Below, piece after piece: positions 32,698 through 40,659 of a DNA stretch of 64,000 nt. Positions within the stretch are counted from its first letter, which is position 1, and the number at the start of each line of letters is the position of its first letter. The translations under genes and the position numbers were made by a program. The stretch lies in the NCBI RefSeq assembly GCF_003202235.1, contig NZ_MASU01000006.1:434001-498000 (forward strand), read 5' to 3'. The notes beneath the pieces are model-generated. The model had not been told where the DNA came from and ran no database searches. It worked only from the letters and a program-made list of their open reading frames with translations. Source of the DNA: Prauserella flavalba (GTDB lineage: Bacteria > Actinomycetota > Actinomycetes > Mycobacteriales > Pseudonocardiaceae).

Positions 32698-33723
32698 CTA
32701 CGGGGCGGGCGGGCGGCAGCGGACCACGGTCGCCTCGCCGGTCAGCTCCAGCTCGCCCGCCGCGTGCGGCACGACGAGCGTGTCGCCCTTGCCGAGCGGG
32801 AACGCCGCACCCGAGGAGGTGCGCAGCGCTCCCTCGCCGTCGAGCACCACCAGCACCGCGAACGAGGGGTCCAGCGCGAGCGCGGCACCGCCGGGGCGCA
32901 GCGTGTCCGCGCGGAAGAACGGGCTCGCGCCCTCGGCGAGCAGGTCCACAGTGGACGATGTGTCGGACGCGGTGTGCCGCACGATCGTCTCCAGCCGCCC
33001 CGCGTCCCAGCCCGCCGTGTCGAGCGCCCGCAACGCCGTGTCGAAGCCGATGCCGAGGTGGCCCTTGTCGGGCGAGGCGAGGAAGTCGCGCCACTCGAGG
33101 GTCAGCGAGAAGTCCGTCGGCTGCTGCAACTCCACCACGAAGACGCCCTCGCCGATCGCGTGCGGCAGCCCCGCGGGGATGTAGACGGTGTCGCCGGGCC
33201 GCACGCGGATGCTGTTGAGCGCGCCGAGCATCGCGGGCGCGTCCTGGTCGCGCACCCACTCACCGACCGTCGCCGGGTCCTGGGAGCGCTGGAACCCCGC
33301 GTACACGGTGGGCTCGGGCCCGCTCGTGCCGGCCACGATCCACGCCTCGGTCTTGCCGAAGTGCGAGTCGAAGTGCTTGCGGGCGAACGAGTCCGACGGG
33401 TGGAAGTGCACGGGCAGGCGCTGGCCCGCGTCGAGCAGCTTCACCAGCAGCGCCGTCGAGTCGCCGAAGCGCTCGACGTGGGCCGCGCCGAGCCAGCCGC
33501 GCGGGTCGGCGCGCACGGCCTCGCGCAGCAGCCGCCCGTCCGGCAGCCTGCTGAGCCCCTCGGCGTCCTTGCCGAAGAGCGTGGTGGTGGAGGCGACCCA
33601 GTCCTCGGGCCCGAAGTCCTGACTCGACTCCGCGCCGCGCAGCGCGGCGATCGCGGCGCCGCCCCGGTAGAACTGCGCGGGCTGGTTGGCGGGGAGCCTG
33701 ACGGGTTCGTGGGTGCCGGTCAT
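32698..33723 (-). CDS. manA: class I mannose-6-phosphate isomerase-like protein
   Basis: A 341-aa cupin-fold protein. The zinc region is LPVHFHPSDSFARKHF with KTEAWIV, then DTVYIPAGLPHAI further on, matching type I phosphomannose isomerases. It would interconvert mannose-6-P and fructose-6-P. The ATG overlaps the stop of the LacI gene by 4 bases, so it is in an operon with a sugar-responsive repressor. Because the family also includes isomerases of other hexose phosphates, catabolism of mannose or a related sugar is inferred from the LacI partner. Confidence 0.82.
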   Translation of the reverse strand: MTGTHEPVRLPANQPAQFYRGGAAIAALRGAESSQDFGPEDWVASTTTLFGKDAEGLSRLPDGRLLREAVRADPRGWLGAAHVERFGDSTALLVKLLDAGQRLPVHFHPSDSFARKHFDSHFGKTEAWIVAGTSGPEPTVYAGFQRSQDPATVGEWVRDQDAPAMLGALNSIRVRPGDTVYIPAGLPHAIGEGVFVVELQQPTDFSLTLEWRDFLASPDKGHLGIGFDTALRALDTAGWDAGRLETIVRHTASDTSSTVDLLAEGASPFFRADTLRPGGAALALDPSFAVLVVLDGEGALRTSSGAAFPLGKGDTLVVPHAAGELELTGEATVVRCRPPAP

Positions 33724-34751
33724 GCGGGAGCGACCTCTCCGGAACCGCGGGCGATGAGACGCACGGGCAGAACGACCTTTCTCGGTGGTGACTGATCTCC
33801 TTGCAGGCGGGCGAACAGCAGCTCGGCCGCCGTCCGCCCGAGCAGGCCGACGTCGTGCGCGACCACCGACACCGGCGGGTCGAGCAGGTCGGCCAGCTCG
33901 AAGTCGTCGAAGCCGACCAGCGCGGGACGGCGTTCGCGCCCGCCCAGCGCGCGGAGCAGCTCCACGGTGACACGGTTGTTGCCCGCGACGACCGCGGTCG
34001 GCGGATCCGGAGCGGCGAGCATCCGGTGCACCGGCTCCGCCACGCTGTCCTCACCGGGCTCGCGCATCACCACGACGCGTTCCTCCGGGCCGATGCCCGC
34101 GCGGGCACAGCCCTCGCGGAAGCCCCGCAGCCGCTCGCGTGCGGTGTGGATCTCCGGGCTGTCGCCGACGAACGCGATGCGGCGGTGGCCGTGCGCGGCC
34201 AGGTGGGCGGCGGCCTGGGCGGCGCCTGCCGCGTTGTCCACGAGAACGGTGTCGGCGGCGAGGTCGCCCGGCGGGCGGTCGACGAACACCACGGGCGTGC
34301 CGGAGCGCAGCTCCGGGCCGAGGTAGGTGTGCCGGTCCCCGGCGGGCACGATCAGCAGCCCGTCGACCCTGCGCCCGCAGAACTCCAGCGCCAGCTCGCG
34401 TTCCCGGTCCGGGTTCTCCTCCGACGAACCCGTGAGCACCTGCCTGCCGAACGCGGTCGCGACCCGCTCGACGGCCCTGGTCAGCTCCGAGTAGAACGGG
34501 TTGCCCACGTCCTCGACGATCAGGCCGAGCGTGCCCGTGGTGGAGCCCCGGCGCAGGTTGCGGGCGCCGGCGTTGCGCCGGAAGCCCAGCTCCTCGATGG
34601 CCGCCAGCACGCGGGCCGCCGTCTCGGGATGCACCGCGGGCTCGTCGTTGACCACGCGGGACACGGTCTTGATGCTCACGCCGGCCAGCCGGGCCACGTC
34701 GTTCATGGTGGCCCGGCGCGCGCTGTCCGAGGTCGACGACAACGTTGTCAT
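33720..34751 (-). CDS. LacI-family transcriptional repressor
   Basis: A LacI/GalR regulator. The N-terminal HTH is MNDVARLAGVSIKTVSRVVNDEP, followed by the hinge helix and a periplasmic-binding-protein-like sugar domain (LGLIVEDVGNPFYSELTRAVE, VVFVDRPPGD, GHRRIAFVGDS). The start is uncertain: ATG 34751 gives 343 aa but overlaps the candidate operator 34738-34749; an in-frame ATG at 34706 gives a protein starting at the HTH and leaves the operator upstream. Neither has a strong ribosome-binding site. It is coupled to manA and probably represses that pair. Confidence 0.9.
   Translation of the reverse strand: MTTLSSTSDSARRATMNDVARLAGVSIKTVSRVVNDEPAVHPETAARVLAAIEELGFRRNAGARNLRRGSTTGTLGLIVEDVGNPFYSELTRAVERVATAFGRQVLTGSSEENPDRERELALEFCGRRVDGLLIVPAGDRHTYLGPELRSGTPVVFVDRPPGDLAADTVLVDNAAGAAQAAAHLAAHGHRRIAFVGDSPEIHTARERLRGFREGCARAGIGPEERVVVMREPGEDSVAEPVHRMLAAPDPPTAVVAGNNRVTVELLRALGGRERRPALVGFDDFELADLLDPPVSVVAHDVGLLGRTAAELLFARLQGDQSPPRKVVLPVRLIARGSGEVAPA
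34738..34749. promoter_or_regulatory. LacI-type operator palindrome
   Basis: GACAACGTTGTC is a perfect 12-bp palindrome with the central CG typical of LacI/GalR-family operators. It lies at the 5' end of the LacI gene, which suggests autorepression of the lacI-manA operon. Confidence 0.6.
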
Positions 34752-34831
34752 AGCCAGTGGATCGAACACCGCCACGCCGGTTCCTGTCAACCCGGACCTG
34801 ACCGGTGGCCCAGCCCGCTAATGTCCGTGGC

Positions 34832-35740
34832 ATGCCCCCGACCTCGCCACTCAGCGTGTCCGGCATCCACCTCAGCTATGGCGACGTCCGCGCGGTCGAC
34901 GGCGTCTCGTTCGACGTCGCCGAAGGCGAGTTCTTCGGCATTCTCGGCCCCAACGGCGCAGGCAAGACCACGACGCTGGAGATCGCGGAGGGCCTGCGCG
35001 AGCCCGACTCCGGCTCCGTGCGCCTGCTCGGCGAGCCGCCGTGGCCGCGCAACCTCGCGCTGCTGCCCCGCATCGGCGTGCAGCTGCAGGCGTCGGCGTT
35101 CTTCGACAAGCTGACCGCGCGCGAGCAGCTGGAGACCTTCGGCGCGCTCTACGGCGTCACGGCTGCGCGCGTGGACGAGGTGCTGGAACTCGTCGGGCTC
35201 ACCGACAAGGCGGCCACGCCCGAGGCCAAGCTCTCCGGCGGTCAGCGGCAGCGGCTCTCGATCGCGTGCGCGCTGGTGCACGACCCGGACATCGTGTTCC
35301 TCGACGAGCCCACCGCGGCACTCGACCCGCAGGCGCGGCGCAACCTGTGGGACGTGCTGCGCGAGGTGCAGGCGCGCGGCAAGACGATCGTCTACACCAC
35401 CCACTACCTCGACGAGGCCGAAATCCTCTGCGACCGTGTGGCGATCATGGACGACGGCCGGATCCTCGCGATGGACGCGCCCGCCCGGCTCGTCCGCGAC
35501 CTCGACGCCGCCACCCGCGTGATCCTGGAGCGCGGCGCGCTGCCCGCCGAGCAGGCCCGCGCACTGCCCGGCGCTGACCAGGTCGCCGAGGACGAGCTGT
35601 CGCTCACCATCTCCACGCGCTCGCCCGCGCCGCTGCTCTCGGCGCTCGCCGAGCGCGGCACCCTCGACGGCCTGCAGGTGCGGACGGCGACGCTGGAGGA
35701 CGTGTTCCTCGAGCTCACGGGACGGGAGTACCGGGCATGA
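34832..35740 (+). CDS. ABC transporter ATP-binding protein (ABC-2 exporter type)
   Basis: A 302-aa ATPase. Walker A is GPNGAGKTTT, the signature LSGGQRQRLSIA, Walker B IVFLDEP, and the switch His in TTHYLDEAEI. The C-terminal ~80 residues are the extra domain common in DrrA-like drug/lipid exporters. It overlaps its permease (ATGA, 4 bases). ATG 34832 has no strong ribosome-binding site, but earlier candidates add non-homologous residues. Substrate is unknown. Confidence 0.9.
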   Translation: MPPTSPLSVSGIHLSYGDVRAVDGVSFDVAEGEFFGILGPNGAGKTTTLEIAEGLREPDSGSVRLLGEPPWPRNLALLPRIGVQLQASAFFDKLTAREQLETFGALYGVTAARVDEVLELVGLTDKAATPEAKLSGGQRQRLSIACALVHDPDIVFLDEPTAALDPQARRNLWDVLREVQARGKTIVYTTHYLDEAEILCDRVAIMDDGRILAMDAPARLVRDLDAATRVILERGALPAEQARALPGADQVAEDELSLTISTRSPAPLLSALAERGTLDGLQVRTATLEDVFLELTGREYRA

Positions 35741-36831
35741 CCCTCATCGAGACCCCGCGCGAGCGGACCGCGGCCCGCCCCGCCTCGTCCACGGCGTTCC
35801 TGGCGCTGTCGAAGGCCGGCTTCCTCGGCTTCGTCCGGGACAAGGCGACGCTGTTCTTCACGTTCCTGTTCCCGATGATGTTCCTGGTGATCTTCGGGCT
35901 GCTGTTCGGCAACGAGGGCGCCTCCGGGACCTCGATCGGCATCGTCGGAGACGGCCCGGTGATCTCCGCGCTCGAACGGTCCGAGGCGGTGGAGCCGACG
36001 CGGCTCGACTCGGCCGAGGCCGCGCGCGAGCAGGTGCGCGACGGCGACCTGCCCGCCTACGTCGAGCAGAACGGCGACACGATCACGCTGCGCTTCGCCG
36101 CGAGCGACCGGACGCAGGCCGGGCTCGTCAACGGCCTCGTCGCCGGCGTGGTGAACCAGGCCAACATCGCCGCGACCGGGCAGGCTCCCCGGTTCACCCT
36201 CGACGCCGCGCAGGTGGAGGACGAGTCGCTCAAACCCATCCAGTACCTGACGCCGGGCATCATGTCGTGGGCGATCTCGATCTCCGCCGTGTTCGGCGCC
36301 GCGCTGACGTTCGTGAACTGGCGCAAGAAGCAGGTGCTGCGCAGGCTGCGGCTGGCTCCGGTGCGGCCCATGACCGTCCTCGGCTCGCGGCTGCTCGTGG
36401 CGCTCGGCGTGGCGGTGCTGCAGTTCATCGTGTTCGTGGGCGTGGCGATGCTGCCCGTGTTCGGGCTGCGGCTGTCGGGGCAGTGGTGGCTCGCGATCCC
36501 GCTGCTGTTGCTCGGCACGCTCTCGTTCTTCGCGATCGGCATGCTCGTCGGCGCCTTCTGCAAGACCGAGGAGGCCGCGAGCGGTGTGGCGAACCTCATC
36601 ACGCTGCCGATGGCGTTCCTCTCGGGCGCACTGCTGCCGCTCGACGCCATTCCCCAGTGGCTGCAGAACGTGTCGCTGGTCTTCCCGATGCGCCACCTCA
36701 ACGAGGGGATGCTCGACGTCATGGTGCGCGACCAGGGGATCGGCGCGCTCCTGCTGCCCGCCGTGGTGCTGCTCGGGTTCACGGCGGTTGTCGGCCTCAT
36801 AGCGGCGAGGGTGTTCCGCTGGGAAGCCTGA
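35737..36831 (+). CDS. ABC-2 type permease
   Basis: A 364-aa permease with one N-terminal helix (~30-50), a ~150-residue extracytoplasmic loop, and five or six C-terminal helices. The linker SGALLPLDAIPQWLQNVSLVFPMRHLNEGM is a clear ABC-2 signature. It is paired with the ATPase ending at 35740. Drug, lipid or antibiotic export is likely in general, but nothing in the neighbourhood identifies the cargo. Confidence 0.88.
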   Translation: MTLIETPRERTAARPASSTAFLALSKAGFLGFVRDKATLFFTFLFPMMFLVIFGLLFGNEGASGTSIGIVGDGPVISALERSEAVEPTRLDSAEAAREQVRDGDLPAYVEQNGDTITLRFAASDRTQAGLVNGLVAGVVNQANIAATGQAPRFTLDAAQVEDESLKPIQYLTPGIMSWAISISAVFGAALTFVNWRKKQVLRRLRLAPVRPMTVLGSRLLVALGVAVLQFIVFVGVAMLPVFGLRLSGQWWLAIPLLLLGTLSFFAIGMLVGAFCKTEEAASGVANLITLPMAFLSGALLPLDAIPQWLQNVSLVFPMRHLNEGMLDVMVRDQGIGALLLPAVVLLGFTAVVGLIAARVFRWEA

Positions 36832-36850
36832 CGCGCCGCGCGTGGCGATG

Positions 36851-36877
36851 ATCACCGGCCCCCGGTGTCCCGGTGAT
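36851..36877 (+). terminator. hairpin after the ABC-2 operon
   Basis: ATCACCGG (36851-36858) pairs with CCGGTGAT (36870-36877) across an 11-nt loop, 20 bases after the permease stop. There is no T-run. Confidence 0.4.
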
Positions 36878-36988
36878 GGCCATCACGCCTCACACTGGTA
36901 TCGAGACGTCCGACAGCGTGGTTGACGTGGACAGAAGTTGTATTCGCGGCCGCTGTTCGGGCGGTTTTTCGTGACCGAGGAGGAACCC

Positions 36989-37360
36989 TTGTCGAACAAG
37001 GCTGCCGTCTTGTTCCGCGTGGTCGCCGTTGCCGAAGCCTTTTCCTGGGCAGGCCTGCTGGTCGGCATGTTCCTGAAGTACGTCGTGGAGCTCGGCGAGG
37101 GCGGCGTGCCCGTGCTGGGCATGGTCCACGGCGTGATGTTCGTCCTCTACCTCGCCGTGACGCTCGCGGTGGCCCGCCCGCTCGGCTGGTCCGGCAAGGT
37201 CCTGATCGTCGCGCTGCTCGCCAGCATCCCGCCGCTGTTCACGTGGGTGTTCGAGAAGTGGGCGCTGCGCCGCGGCCGACTCGACGGCCCCCAGCGCCTG
37301 CGCAACGGCGGCACCGGCCTGTTCGTGACCGAGAGGGAGCCGGAGCCCGCCGGCGCCTGA
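36989..37360 (+). CDS. DUF3817 integral membrane protein
   Basis: A 123-aa protein with three membrane helices (LFRVVAVAEAFSWAGLLVGM, MVHGVMFVLYLAVTLAVA, LIVALLASIPPLFTWVFEKW), matching DUF3817. Function is unknown. TTG 36989 is chosen because GAGGAGG lies 6-12 bases upstream; earlier in-frame starts add non-homologous sequence. It is convergent with the MarR gene (4-base gap). Confidence 0.82.
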   Translation: MSNKAAVLFRVVAVAEAFSWAGLLVGMFLKYVVELGEGGVPVLGMVHGVMFVLYLAVTLAVARPLGWSGKVLIVALLASIPPLFTWVFEKWALRRGRLDGPQRLRNGGTGLFVTEREPEPAGA

Positions 37361-37364
37361 GGGT

Positions 37365-37865
37365 TCACTCGGCGAAGTCGCCCGCCGCCTTGCGGACCTT
37401 CGTCAGCAGCTCGGTGAGCTGGTCGGTCTGCCGTGAGGTGAGGCCGACCAGCCCGAAGTCGATCGCCGTGACCGCCTTGGTCGCCTGCTCGCGCCGCACC
37501 CGACCCTCGTCGGTGATCTCGACGAGCGTGGTGCGCCGGTCCGTCGGGTGCGGCAGCCGCTTGACCAGGCCGTCCTTCTCCAGCCGGTCCACGATGTTCG
37601 TGACACTCGTGGGATGCAGCTGCAGGCGTTCCCCCATCACGCGCATGGGCAGGCTCGAGCTGCGCGCGAACGTCAGCAGCACCAGCGCCTCGTAGCGCGC
37701 GAACGTCAGCCCGTGCGGTTTGAGCGCGCCGTCGACGGCGGACTGGACGATCTGCTGCACCCGCATCAGGCCGGTCACGGCGGCCATGGTCTCGGAGGGC
37801 CCGATGCGGTCCTCCCACAGCTGCGCCGCGCGCGCGATCGGGTCGAACGGCAACGGACGGTTCAT
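37365..37865 (-). CDS. MarR-family transcriptional regulator
   Basis: A 166-aa winged-helix regulator. The MarR core is RYEALVLLTFARSSSLPMRVMGERLQLHPTSVTNIVDRLEKDGLVKRLPHPTDRR in outline, with the wing Asp-Arg-Arg motif and dimerisation helices at both ends. The ATG at 37865 (MNRPLPF) opens the normal N-terminus. Its promoter region overlaps the MTH1187 relic (37892-37990). Targets are not obvious: the nearest divergent genes look like recent arrivals. Confidence 0.88.
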   Translation of the reverse strand: MNRPLPFDPIARAAQLWEDRIGPSETMAAVTGLMRVQQIVQSAVDGALKPHGLTFARYEALVLLTFARSSSLPMRVMGERLQLHPTSVTNIVDRLEKDGLVKRLPHPTDRRTTLVEITDEGRVRREQATKAVTAIDFGLVGLTSRQTDQLTELLTKVRKAAGDFAE

Positions 37866-37891
37866 GGGCCTCGAAGTTAGCAGCGACTGTC

Positions 37892-37990
37892 GGCAAGCTG
37901 GGTACCGGTATCGCTCACTACGTGGAGGAACACATGATCGTCGCGGTCCGCGAGTCCGGTCTGCCCTGCGAGACGAAGGGCATGCCCGCA
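37892..37990 (+). pseudogene. 5' remnant of an MTH1187-family gene
   Basis: The frame reads GKLGTGIAHYVEEHMIVAVRESGLPCETKGM, in parts. The LGTG...YVEE...VRESGLP..T..M pattern corresponds to the first half of the MTH1187/thiamine-binding family, as seen in VRASGLPHRTSAM of the intact gene at 38029. Similarity stops at about 37985, and the frame ends shortly after. The matching C-terminal half lies 1.4 kb downstream at 39379-39571. Confidence 0.5.
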
Positions 37991-38028
37991 ACATCCGTCG
38001 ATTCAGCGCCCAGGTACGGAGGCTTGAC

Positions 38029-38334
38029 ATGCTGATCGCGTTCTCAGTCGCTCCATCCGGCACCGGCCGTGCCGACGGCTCGGTCTCCGACGCCGTTTCC
38101 GAGGCCGTGAAGGTCGTGCGAGCATCGGGCCTGCCCCACCGGACATCGGCGATGTTCACCGAGGTCGAAGGCAGCTGGGACGAGGTGTTCGATGTCGTCA
38201 AGCGTGCGACCGATGCCGTCCTGCCGTTCGGGTCGCGAGTCTCGCTGGTGATCAAGGCCGACATCCGGCCCGGCTTCGACGGTGAGCTTGAGGGGAAGCT
38301 CGAACGGCTAGAGACAGCGATCGAGGAGAGCTGA
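38029..38334 (+). CDS. MTH1187-family thiamine-binding protein
   Basis: A 101-aa protein of the YkoF/MTH1187 thiamine-binding family (formerly DUF77): LIAFSVAPSG at the N-terminus, VRASGLPHRTSAMFTEVEGSWDEV in the middle and the C-terminal VIKADIRPGFDGEL. Full length is normal for the family, which forms ferredoxin-like tetramers. ATG 38029 has ACGGAGG at good spacing. It lies between two halves of a related gene and probably arrived with the segment that split it. No thiamine genes are nearby. Confidence 0.85.
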   Translation: MLIAFSVAPSGTGRADGSVSDAVSEAVKVVRASGLPHRTSAMFTEVEGSWDEVFDVVKRATDAVLPFGSRVSLVIKADIRPGFDGELEGKLERLETAIEES

Positions 38335-38466
38335 GCGTAACCAGTCCCCGCAGCCGCCCTAGCGGTCTCAACGCCTTCGCGACGAAGCCGGTCGTATCCC
38401 GGTCGTGGTGGGCCTGCGTGCGCCAGGTGCTCGATGTTGTCGGCTGCATCGGCCTGGCCTGCGGTT

Positions 38467-39318
38467 ATGAGAGCATCCGAGGCTGCGGTATCTGTGCACG
38501 CGTCCGACGAGGGAGCCTGGGGGGCGGCGAAGCAGACGATCAATGTCCGAACGTGGTCCAAGACGGTTCCGTCGTACGGTCTGCGCCTGGCCGAGCTCGA
38601 CCTGTATGTGTTGAAGAATCACGATGACATCGTCCGGGCCCTTGGCCACGAGCGGATGGAGGACGCGGCCTCGCGGAGGCGGAACGTGCTGGGTTGGGTT
38701 CTCTATCTGGTCGCTGTGTTGGCTCTCGTCGGCGGCGTGTCGACGCTCGGAGGCCCGATCTTGAGCACATTCGGCGGTAGGACCATGGTGACGGGCGAGG
38801 CGGACGCGCTCGATGACGACATCGGCATCCCGTTCACGAGCTGGTGTTTCGTCGTGGTGCTGCTGGGGGTGGCAGTGATCGCCTTCCGCTGGTGGCGGAC
38901 CCAGCGGCATTGGGCGACTGGGGAGGTCGGCTATCTGGCGGCCACCGTTGTCTGCGGTGTTCTCGCACTGTGGCAGCTGGCGAGCGTCAGGGAGGTCGAT
39001 GCGCTCGGCTTCGCCCCGGAGTCGATTCCTGTGTGGGCGTCGGTTGTGGTGGCTGCGGTCTTGCTCGTTGCGATGCGCGTCGCTTCACGTGGGCGTCGTG
39101 TGCCGGTTCCGAGGAACTTCCGCCTTGTCGGTACGCCAGATTGGGAGCGGGCCGTTGAATTGGTGGGCGCGCTCGAGCCGAGGCAGCGGGACAAGCTGCT
39201 CGATGAGCGACGCCGTGCGATCGCGCGGCTGCGGGAACGTGAGCTGATCGATGCGGCGGAGGCGGACCGAGTCGGAGCGTTGCCCTTGGGAACCTCCACG
39301 ACCATTGCCGCCCCCTGA
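38467..39318 (+). CDS. hypothetical four-helix membrane protein
   Basis: Not a recognised family. The ~283-aa product has a soluble N-terminus (~1-75, containing a WSKTVPSYGLRLAELDLYVL helix), two membrane helices (VLGWVLYLVAVLALVGGV; SWCFVVVLLGVAVIAF), two more (VGYLAATVVCGVLALWQLA; IPVWASVVVAAVLLVAMRV) and a charged cytoplasmic tail. The start is uncertain; ATG 38467 and ATG 38434 are possible, and neither has a strong ribosome-binding site. Codon use is visibly less GC-biased than in flanking genes, consistent with transfer. It lies inside the segment that interrupts the MTH1187-family gene. Confidence 0.6.
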   Translation: MRASEAAVSVHASDEGAWGAAKQTINVRTWSKTVPSYGLRLAELDLYVLKNHDDIVRALGHERMEDAASRRRNVLGWVLYLVAVLALVGGVSTLGGPILSTFGGRTMVTGEADALDDDIGIPFTSWCFVVVLLGVAVIAFRWWRTQRHWATGEVGYLAATVVCGVLALWQLASVREVDALGFAPESIPVWASVVVAAVLLVAMRVASRGRRVPVPRNFRLVGTPDWERAVELVGALEPRQRDKLLDERRRAIARLRERELIDAAEADRVGALPLGTSTTIAAP

Positions 39319-39378
39319 TCGTCTGCGCCGGGCGGACGAGCGCTGCCTGGACGCTGGCGACGGACCGAGCCCTCGTTC

Positions 39379-39571
39379 TGAGGCGCAGGTCACCGACATC
39401 GAGGGCGAGTGGGACGAGGTGATGGACGTGGTCAAGCGCGTGGTCGAGGCGGCCGGTGAGGGTGCTCCCCGCGTCGGCCTCGTGCTCGAGGCCGACATCC
39501 GGCCCGGCTACGAGGGCCGGCTCGGCGCCACGGTGGAGCGCGTTGAGCAGCGCCGGAAAGGCGGCGCCTGA
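39379..39571 (+). pseudogene. 3' remnant of an MTH1187-family gene
   Basis: The frame carries TDIEGEWDEVMDVVKRVVEA and LVLEADIRPGYEG, the C-terminal half of the MTH1187 family, and ends at 39571. Upstream similarity is lost at about 39385 (AQV|TDIEGEWDEV), and no start codon or ribosome-binding site fits a short protein. It complements the N-terminal remnant at 37892-37990, so the two are probably one interrupted gene. Confidence 0.7.
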
Positions 39572-39624
39572 CCGACCGCCCCACCAGCGGTGAAGTCGCC
39601 GCGCGTCCGTGCCAGGATGGAACC

Positions 39625-40596
39625 GTGACACAGCCACGTGGATCAGCAGGAAACTCGCCCGCGGTGTCCGCGGCGCTCTCCGGCGCGGTCGACCTCTCCG
39701 GGCTCAAGGCGCGGGCCGACGCGGCACGCCAGCAGCCGGCGCAGGACGGTGCGCCGCCCGCGGGGCCGCCTGCCGGTGGCGGCGGAGGCCCGCACGTCAT
39801 CGACGTCTCCGAGGCGACGTTCCAGGCCGAGGTCGTGGAGCGGTCGCTGCAGAACCTGGTGGTCGTGGACCTCTGGGCCGACTGGTGCGGGCCGTGCAAG
39901 CAGCTGAGCCCGGTGCTGGAGAAGCTGGCCGCCGAGGGCAACGGCGCGTGGGTGCTCGCCAAGATCGACGTGGACGCCAACCCGCGCATCTCGCAGCTGT
40001 TCGGCGTGCAGTCGATTCCCACGGTGGTCGCCATCGCGGGCGGGCAGCCCGTCGACGCCTTCTCGGGCGCACTGCCGGAGCCGCAGATCCGGCAGTGGCT
40101 GAACCAGCTGCTCGACGCGCTCCGCGACAAGCTGCCCGGCATCAGGGCGGCCGAGCAGGGCGGTGGCGAGCCGGTCGAGGAGCCCGAGGACCCGCGCTTC
40201 ACCGAGGCCGAGGAGGCCTTCGAGCGCGGTGACTTCGCCGCCGCCGAGGCCGCCTACCAGCGCATCCTGGACACCGAGCCGGGCAACGAGCTGGCCAAGG
40301 CCGCGCTCGTGCAGGTCCGCTTCGCCGCACGGGCGACGCAGACCGACCCGTCGGCGGTGGCCAAGGCCGAGGCCGACCCCGCCGACCTGGACGCCCAGCT
40401 CGCGGCCGCCGACTTCGAGGTCGCGCAGAGCCAGGTGGAGGACGGGTTCGCCCGCCTCATCGCGGCCATCCGGCGCACCAGCGGCGACGACCGCAACCGG
40501 GTCCGGGAGCACCTGGTGGGCCTGTTCGACTTGTTCGACCCCGCCGACGAGCGGGTGATCAAGGCGCGCCGCGACCTCGCCAGCGCCCTGTTCTGA
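39625..40596 (+). CDS. ybbN: thioredoxin-domain co-chaperone YbbN (CnoX-like)
   Basis: A 323-aa protein. A Pro/Gly-rich N-terminus (~1-55) leads to a thioredoxin domain with WCGPCK (~residue 88) and the cis-Pro SIPTV. Two TPR-like helical repeats follow ([24 protein letters not shown]...; [23 protein letters not shown]), as in the E. coli holdase YbbN/CnoX. The E. coli protein lacks a redox CxxC (it has SxxC), whereas this one keeps CGPC, so it may be an active thiol oxidoreductase. GTG 39625 is the start. A strong terminator hairpin follows. Confidence 0.92.
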   Translation: MTQPRGSAGNSPAVSAALSGAVDLSGLKARADAARQQPAQDGAPPAGPPAGGGGGPHVIDVSEATFQAEVVERSLQNLVVVDLWADWCGPCKQLSPVLEKLAAEGNGAWVLAKIDVDANPRISQLFGVQSIPTVVAIAGGQPVDAFSGALPEPQIRQWLNQLLDALRDKLPGIRAAEQGGGEPVEEPEDPRFTEAEEAFERGDFAAAEAAYQRILDTEPGNELAKAALVQVRFAARATQTDPSAVAKAEADPADLDAQLAAADFEVAQSQVEDGFARLIAAIRRTSGDDRNRVREHLVGLFDLFDPADERVIKARRDLASALF

Positions 40597-40609
40597 GCCG
40601 GGTACGACG

Positions 40610-40643
40610 ACGGCCCCTCACCGCGACGACGGTGAGGGGCCGT
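40610..40643. terminator. bidirectional hairpin between ybbN and the Zn-peptidase gene
   Basis: ACGGCCCCTCACCG (40610-40623) pairs perfectly with CGGTGAGGGGCCGT (40630-40643), a 14-bp stem with a 6-nt loop and a few Ts after it on the plus strand. It sits between convergent genes. Confidence 0.8.
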
Positions 40644-40659
40644 TTCGCATGGCGCGCGG

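Noticed and set aside
37365-39600. Transposon or prophage at the split MTH1187-family gene
   Set aside because: No transposase, integrase or terminal inverted repeat was seen at the edges of the inserted segment.
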